DNA from: a virus
Length of the DNA: 64,000 nucleotides
Reading direction: 5' to 3' (one strand)
IMG/VR virus record: IMGVR_UViG_3300032006_000003
Coordinates: 1-64,000 of that record
The position numbers and the translations under genes were made by a program. The notes under the pieces were generated by a model. It saw nothing but the letters and a program-made list of their open reading frames with translations, did not search any database and had not been told where the DNA came from. The stretch's first letter is position 1, and each line of letters opens with the position of its first letter. This document shows, in pieces, positions 59,158 through 64,000 of this stretch.

Positions 59158-59567
59158 TTGTCAATCTGTTCTAAACCTCCTGCTTCTGTATCATCTCCAC
59201 CAAATGCTTTTGGTACGACTTCTTCCAAGGCTCCTCCTAATCGTTCATCAATTGAAAGTAGAAAACTTTCAGTCGTCTTTCCCCACGGAGCATCAACAAT
59301 CATTTCTCGTAAACACATTCGTACATAGGCATCTCCATCAAAAGATGTTTGTCCATCAGTTCCCCACTTAACCGCCTTTGAAAGAATTTGATTCCGTCTA
59401 GCCCATGAAAGCTTTTTAACTTGTACTTCAAATGTTTCTTTTGTATCCTCTATTGTAAGAGTCTGTGTTTCTGGTGTCGTTGTAATTTGGTAATTTTTAA
59501 AATCAAAGGGTTTCCCTATTTCCTGTGCTTTAAAATTTTCCTGTGCTGTTTGCTTTTCTTCTGCCAT
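59139..59567 (-). CDS. Tail assembly chaperone G, 142 aa
   Basis: Between tail tube and tape measure. Beta-rich then helical, acidic; FEVQVKKLSWARRNQILSKA is like phage chaperones with tail-tube-like folds. Ends three codons after the slip site. Binds the tape measure during tail assembly. Confidence 0.75.
   Translation of the reverse strand: MAEEKQTAQENFKAQEIGKPFDFKNYQITTTPETQTLTIEDTKETFEVQVKKLSWARRNQILSKAVKWGTDGQTSFDGDAYVRMCLREMIVDAPWGKTTESFLLSIDERLGGALEEVVPKAFGGDDTEAGGLEQIDNLKDES
59151..59157 (-). other. Slippery heptamer T TTA AAA for -1 frameshift
   Basis: TTTAAAA in the right phase (AAT TTA AAA GAC) fits the X XXY YYZ rule. The -1 frame is open to the tape-measure start. Confidence 0.8.
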
Positions 59568-59584
59568 CTAGTCCTCCTCATAAT

Positions 59585-61468
59585 CTATGGATAAAAATAT
59601 TCTGAATCTGAAATTTTAATTTTTAAATTTGGAACCATAAAGTTAACTGATTGTTCCATTGGATTGGCCCCATCTACATTAATGGGAGCCGCTGTTAATA
59701 TTGCACCTTGATTTAATCCTCCTTCTCCTTCTGCTCCATCACTTGGAATCTGAATAGAGATTTGATCCGCCGAGTTATTGGCTCGTTGGAATATTAAACT
59801 AATTGTAACACCTTCTAAGTTAGTATAGTTACTTGATGTTGGGTGATCACTAGCCTGCATTATTTCTTTAAACAAGCTATGCTGAGTCGCAGACACGAAA
59901 TCTGCTGAATCAGGCAATCCAACTGTCGCCGTCATACTATAAGTACGTTGCCCTTCAAAAATCTCTTTAGGTCCTCTATTATCATTTCCTCTCTGTTCAA
60001 CATAATATTTTGGTTCTAATGCATTAGATATATCTAATGAGAAGTTTTGAATCCTTCCGACTGTAGTTCCAAAGAACTTAATCTCCCCCTCTGAAAAATA
60101 GTATGGTTCTGTAGTGGGCAAATATCTTCCATCCACATTTGAACTTCCACTTAATGCTGGTGATCCAATATCTGTCTTTGCAATATCATGCATAAAGGTA
60201 AAGCCTCTAACATTTTCTGATGATGTAAGCTGTCCTGTATTTGAACCAGAACTATCAGAAAGGGCTATATTATGATTCATTCCTAAGAAAGAGGACGCAT
60301 TCCAATCGCATGTAATTAAACCCCCTGCATCTGCACTTAATGTAAGCCCGTCTATTTTACCGCCATAATATCTTCTTTGGAAAGCATTAGCCCCCTCATC
60401 ATCCTTTACATTAACATTCCACGCAAGAGAGGGTAATTTAACGTCTTCCATTAGATGGTGTACGAAGGTTGCTCCAGAAGCAGCTATGCTTGTTGTTGTC
60501 CCACTATTCGATCCACTTTCATGATCAAAGAATAAAGGATAGTTAAGTCTAATAAATGCATCGTGTGCTAGGGTTCCTCCTCCTGAAACAACTCGACGAA
60601 TTTCTTGTCGAGCATCTGCTGTTGGAGTGGCTGATCCAGTTAATTGAGTCGAGCCTGCCGCCCCATTTCCTCCAAGACAGAGTGTTGCCCCATTAGCAAT
60701 CGCAACTGTGCCTGTACCACCCGTAGCTTTTACTTGTACCATTGGTGATCCTGCGGTTCCTACTATTCCAGCACAATTACTAATTGCAGACGGAGCAGCC
60801 GCTGGTACAGAAATTACTTTACCTAAAGGAAAACGAAGAGGGAATCCGTTTAACAATACCATACCTGATACAGAACCTGAATAAGCTTGCTGTCCTTTAT
60901 AGTATTGGTATACATTACGATTAGTATTTTGTCCTAAAACGTATCTCTGATCAAAAGATTCTTCAACGTCAGGGCAATCTACAGAGTCATAAACACCGGG
61001 AAACCATGTTATATATCTATCAATATCAGGTCCTCCATAATTAGAGGATTCTGCCTGTGATTGAGCCGTTAATCCAGCACTATAATCCATGTTGCGAACA
61101 ACTGCCCCAATTCCATGAGGAAAGGCTACAGGAGGATCGACTGTAACTGAGGTTCCACTTACATGTGTAACTCTACGTACTTCAGGAACAGAGTAATGAG
61201 TTACCGCTCCTGATGTAACCTGATTCGCTGTGGTAGCTGTAGAATCAATAATAATGAATCGTTGATCTAAGTCTGATCCTGAAACATGTGATCCTTTTAA
61301 ACTACCCGCAGATGCTAACGTAAGAACAGTATCTCCCGGATTTGTTGCCTCAGTAAGAGTAGTAGTTAACGTAGAACCTGACGGTAAAGGCGTAGCTAAC
61401 TGCGCTTCAGGCGGTCCTTCACCCGCTGCGAATGTAAATTGTGCTTGATCACTTCGATATATAGCCAT
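59585..61468 (-). CDS. Major tail tube protein with added beta domains, 627 aa
   Basis: Position before the chaperone and pattern fit a tail tube protein. Longer than usual because of added Gly/Thr-rich beta domains. Contains YYFSEGEIKFFGTTVGRIQNF and YSMTATVGLPDSADF as tube-like strands. Upstream gap has TAGTATAATA. Confidence 0.7.
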   Translation of the reverse strand: MAIYRSDQAQFTFAAGEGPPEAQLATPLPSGSTLTTTLTEATNPGDTVLTLASAGSLKGSHVSGSDLDQRFIIIDSTATTANQVTSGAVTHYSVPEVRRVTHVSGTSVTVDPPVAFPHGIGAVVRNMDYSAGLTAQSQAESSNYGGPDIDRYITWFPGVYDSVDCPDVEESFDQRYVLGQNTNRNVYQYYKGQQAYSGSVSGMVLLNGFPLRFPLGKVISVPAAAPSAISNCAGIVGTAGSPMVQVKATGGTGTVAIANGATLCLGGNGAAGSTQLTGSATPTADARQEIRRVVSGGGTLAHDAFIRLNYPLFFDHESGSNSGTTTSIAASGATFVHHLMEDVKLPSLAWNVNVKDDEGANAFQRRYYGGKIDGLTLSADAGGLITCDWNASSFLGMNHNIALSDSSGSNTGQLTSSENVRGFTFMHDIAKTDIGSPALSGSSNVDGRYLPTTEPYYFSEGEIKFFGTTVGRIQNFSLDISNALEPKYYVEQRGNDNRGPKEIFEGQRTYSMTATVGLPDSADFVSATQHSLFKEIMQASDHPTSSNYTNLEGVTISLIFQRANNSADQISIQIPSDGAEGEGGLNQGAILTAAPINVDGANPMEQSVNFMVPNLKIKISDSEYFYP

Positions 61469-61504
61469 AATAAGTTCCCCCTATTAGTTTCTTGACCTAT
61501 TATA

Positions 61505-61514
61505 TATTATACTA
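61505..61514 (-). promoter_or_regulatory. TAGTATAATA promoter-like box before the tail tube gene
   Basis: Exact 10-mer; its TAG is the stop of the 61512-61970 gene. Followed by a GGGGGAAC ribosome region. Confidence 0.5.
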
Positions 61515-61970
61515 GGTTTCGAGTAAAACCATTTGATTAACAACCTGTAAGCTTGCTATACCATGCCATAGATTTACTTGCTGTTGTGTCTCTTCATTAA
61601 AAGCTTCAAATTGTAATCGTTGAAAGTTTGTTAATGAATGTCTTCTTGCATGGCAAATACGTCTTACTTCTCGCATTAAATTATATAATTGTTGCCTACT
61701 TTTTCGTGTATAAATTTCCATTGATATATTATAAGTTCGATTTCCATATAACCAATTACCGATAGGTTCTTCTTCAAAAGAAGGAGAACCGGGTCTTGTA
61801 ACTATTACATCCCCTCTATTTAAATCAAATCTAATAGGGTCAGCTACATTATCTGTGCCTGTCCCCGTTGCCTCTAAAAAAGTGGGGGTAGTATTATCAA
61901 CATTACCCGTTGTCCATTGAGAATTAATCTCATCTAAAATTTCATTGGTAGGCATTGGTTCTGTAGGCAT
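61512..61970 (-). CDS. Tail terminator/completion-like protein, 152 aa
   Basis: Alpha/beta, with IEIYTRKSRQQLYNLMREV as in small tail-completion proteins. Right place between connector and tube. Coupled to 61970 by start-stop overlap. Tentative. Confidence 0.55.
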   Translation of the reverse strand: MPTEPMPTNEILDEINSQWTTGNVDNTTPTFLEATGTGTDNVADPIRFDLNRGDVIVTRPGSPSFEEEPIGNWLYGNRTYNISMEIYTRKSRQQLYNLMREVRRICHARRHSLTNFQRLQFEAFNEETQQQVNLWHGIASLQVVNQMVLLET

Positions 61971-63106
61971 TAAAAGACCTCAAAAGCTTTCAATCTGTCT
62001 AATTCATCCTGAACTTCTAATGACCATGATTCGGCTCTTTGGGCAGCCATAATTCGGTCTGCTCCACTAACTGTTAAATTACCGAAATCTCCAGATTGAA
62101 TAATATTTATTGCCGCTAATTTACGAGCCGCTTCGGTAATAATACCTGATTCTCGTTGATCTACATGGATATCTCGTCCTGCTAAATAGCTAATTTTAAT
62201 TGGTTGGGTAAACTCTCCACCTCCCCATCTCCATACAGGAGCATTATAAGAAGCGAATCTTGCGGGAAGTAAGAAATATCTTGAGAAGTGAACCATTCCT
62301 GTATCAGGAACATAGAAGAAATCATTTTTTCTTCCATACTCTTTTTTATCCCATGATGCGCCACTCCAAATTTCAACACTTAAAATCTTATAAATATCTG
62401 AATTTTGTGGTTTAAAACCATTTAAATTAAATTGATGATATTCATCTGTAATTAATGATGGTCGCCATGATTTACGAGTAGTAAAATCAATAAAAGATTG
62501 AGCAGCAATAATATAATCTTCTACAGTTTCTTTACTTGGAATTGTTGTTGTTGTAAAATCAGTTCCTCCTAAAATATTATTTAACTGCATAAATCTAAAT
62601 ACGTCGCCCGTTGTACAATAAGCATTTATAGGACGCATTTGAATTCTTTTAACTGTCGGATTTGCTGCTACAGTCGCAGCGGTTACTCTGACCCAATATT
62701 TAGTTGTACTGTTATGGGCTGTCTGCGCCCATCCAGATAACGTATTAGAAGGGAATTGTTCTATACCGTCTTCAGTAAAATCATATTGTTTACCTTCATC
62801 ATCATCAGGATCAAGATTGTATCGTCCTGATGCAGGAGTAAACGTAGTCCAACCTGTCCCTGTACCTATAGAATACTGCCATGTTAAGGCTCCAAGACTA
62901 CCAAAAGTATCTAAATCAAAAATAGCCATATCAAATTTTTCGGCATGACCTAAATAGAGGTAGTGGGCTGCACTATCAAAAATATCAAAGGTTGTTCCTG
63001 CTGGAGATTGTGCCTCCAAAGTCACATCCGTATAATTGCTAGATGCAGTCCCTGCCCCATCCCAATTAAATATGGTGTCAAAAAATAAGCTTGCTGATGA
63101 AGCCAT
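61970..63106 (-). CDS. Head-tail connector-like protein with N-terminal beta domain, 378 aa
   Basis: C-terminal half: TTIPSKETVEDYIIAAQSFIDFTTRKSW, then I..AA..LAAI, as in gp6-like connector proteins. N-terminal 170 residues: a separate beta domain (YLYLGHAEKFDMAIFDLDT). GGAGGGG site. Joins portal to tail. Confidence 0.65.
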   Translation of the reverse strand: MASSASLFFDTIFNWDGAGTASSNYTDVTLEAQSPAGTTFDIFDSAAHYLYLGHAEKFDMAIFDLDTFGSLGALTWQYSIGTGTGWTTFTPASGRYNLDPDDDEGKQYDFTEDGIEQFPSNTLSGWAQTAHNSTTKYWVRVTAATVAANPTVKRIQMRPINAYCTTGDVFRFMQLNNILGGTDFTTTTIPSKETVEDYIIAAQSFIDFTTRKSWRPSLITDEYHQFNLNGFKPQNSDIYKILSVEIWSGASWDKKEYGRKNDFFYVPDTGMVHFSRYFLLPARFASYNAPVWRWGGGEFTQPIKISYLAGRDIHVDQRESGIITEAARKLAAINIIQSGDFGNLTVSGADRIMAAQRAESWSLEVQDELDRLKAFEVF

Positions 63107-63114
63107 ATCCCCTC

Positions 63115-63381
63115 CTACGTAGTATTTACAGGATATTCAGTACTTCTCTCTAACTCATCTTCTACTATAACTGCTTCTTCCGTTTGAACTTCTTCTATTG
63201 GCTCTTCTTCAGGGGGTAATTTTCCTCGCAAATACATTGCCACCCCATTTAAATTCTGTATCTGTGTAACTAAATTTTCTCGTGCTGAGTTCATTTTGTT
63301 TAATTCTTCAACTAACTTAGTTAGCTGATCATTTACAGCATTCAAATCATTCTGCACATCTACTTCATTCATCGTGGTCAT
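63115..63381 (-). CDS. Coiled-coil protein, 88 aa
   Basis: Coiled coil over residues 5-50 (LNAVNDQLTKLVEELNKM), acidic C-terminus. GGAGGTT site. First gene after an extended -10 promoter. Function unknown. Confidence 0.65.
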   Translation of the reverse strand: MTTMNEVDVQNDLNAVNDQLTKLVEELNKMNSARENLVTQIQNLNGVAMYLRGKLPPEEEPIEEVQTEEAVIVEDELERSTEYPVNTT

Positions 63382-63408
63382 TCAAAACCTCCTATACTCT
63401 ACTTAGCT

Positions 63409-63440
63409 GAGAACCAATCGTTCTCTATATTATTATACCA
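63409..63440 (-). promoter_or_regulatory. Extended -10 promoter and 5' hairpin
   Basis: TGGTATAATA (63431-63440) is an extended -10 in a 95-base non-coding gap. Just downstream, GAGAAC-gattg-GTTCTC could cap the mRNA. A variant of the TAGTATAATA motif. Confidence 0.55.
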
Positions 63441-63476
63441 TATATATTTATATTTATTACTAACTACCAAAAATTA

Positions 63477-63839
63477 TTATGATGCACCTAAATCTTCTCC
63501 ACAGTCAGAACATTTAGTCGCATCATAATTATTCAAAGTAACTATACCATCTTCTATCCTACATTTATTAGGACATACTATTTTAAAATCCGTATTCTTC
63601 GTCCAATTGGAACCATCAAACTTATACTTATTTCCTACCCAATCTGCGGGTTCTGTGACCCCTGTATATTTAGTTGTGTTACTAGTCGTCATGGAAAGAA
63701 TAACAAGTTCTTCTGTAAGTTCATATTTATCTTCTGAAGTAGGAGAAACTACTGTTTCCGTACTACTGATAGTAATAGTTCTACCATCATTAAATACATA
63801 ATGAGATATACCTGTAGCTGTATCTACTAATGTTTGCAT
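63477..63839 (-). CDS. Protein with C-terminal zinc ribbon, 120 aa
   Basis: Beta-rich N-terminus with Thr/Ser, C-terminal CPNKC and CSDCG ribbon. GGAGGTT site. Probably virion-related by its place; not recognised. Confidence 0.65.
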   Translation of the reverse strand: MQTLVDTATGISHYVFNDGRTITISSTETVVSPTSEDKYELTEELVILSMTTSNTTKYTGVTEPADWVGNKYKFDGSNWTKNTDFKIVCPNKCRIEDGIVTLNNYDATKCSDCGEDLGAS

Positions 63840-63858
63840 AAAAAACCTCCTATACTAC

Positions 63859-64000
63859 CTAAATGCCCAACCTTTTGAACCGTCTACTAGTAGCTTAGTA
63901 GCTGATATTGCTCTCCCCACATATAGCGAGGCTTGATGCATATCTGGCAGACCATTTGCATAAAGAGTGCCGAACTCATTCATAAAATAATGTTGTCCGA
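63859..64000 (-). CDS. Partial gene, C-terminal end, cut by the right window edge
   Basis: The last 46-47 codons of a gene, ending in GSKGWAFR. The visible part (MNEFGTLYANGLP and YVGRAISATKLL) resembles fibre or virion proteins but is too short for a call. Confidence 0.5.

Noticed and set aside
1-64000. CRISPR array or insertion sequence
   Set aside because: No regularly spaced repeats, terminal inverted repeats or transposase seen.

Overview
The window is part of a tailed bacteriophage genome, AT-rich and tightly packed. The main signs are a large and small terminase, a portal, an HK97-type capsid module, a tail-assembly chaperone with a programmed -1 frameshift, a tape-measure-like protein and a peptidase-S74 tail protein. 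No contractile-sheath gene was seen, so a long non-contractile tail (siphovirus-like) is the best guess. The host looks bacterial: the replication genes are DnaB-, DnaG- and Pol I-like, there is a sigma-70-like factor, and ribosome sites are AGGAGG-like. The host genus cannot be read from the sequence. Both window ends cut genes (partial genes at 1 and at 64000).

Nearly all genes lie on the minus strand, so transcription runs from high to low coordinates. From 64 kb down to 52.3 kb lie connector and tail genes: connector-like proteins, tail tube, the chaperone G/G-T frameshift pair, tape measure, and a 1373-residue S74 tail protein. From 52.3 to 42.6 kb lie replication and recombination genes: a zinc-finger protein, a sigma-like factor, DnaB helicase, primase, a putative ssDNA-binding protein, family A DNA polymerase, a MazG-like protein, a RecA-like recombinase, two PD-(D/E)XK nucleases and a RuvC-like resolvase. 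From 42.6 to 18.5 kb lie packaging and head genes: terminase, a class II ribonucleotide reductase, a membrane protein, a glutaredoxin, portal, a phosphoesterase, a scaffold-like protein, major capsid protein, an XkdF-like protease and several disordered Lys/Ala/Gly-rich proteins. A short plus-strand island of six genes (16.6-18.5 kb) starts with an HNH endonuclease. From 16.5 kb to the left end lie about 60 very small genes, many with paired cysteines. Adjacent genes often overlap by TAATG or ATGA, which implies translational coupling.

The most interesting findings are as follows. (1) The glutaredoxin/NrdH-like gene at 35764-35994 has an in-frame TGA where the first cysteine of a CGPC redox motif should be. 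A 7-bp hairpin lies at a bacterial-SECIS-like distance downstream. This is a candidate phage selenoprotein, near the phage ribonucleotide reductase it could serve. (2) A 56-residue protein with 13 cysteines, mostly C-x-C pairs, is metallothionein-like (19446-19616). (3) Five copies of a conserved leader centred on CCACCTTGTGG head gene blocks in the small-gene region. (4) An exact 10-mer TAGTATAATA sits in front of genes at five places, four in the structural half and one upstream of the HNH gene. (5) A short peptide pattern, hydrophobic-x-Lys-(Ala/Ser), recurs across the head proteins next to the protease gene.
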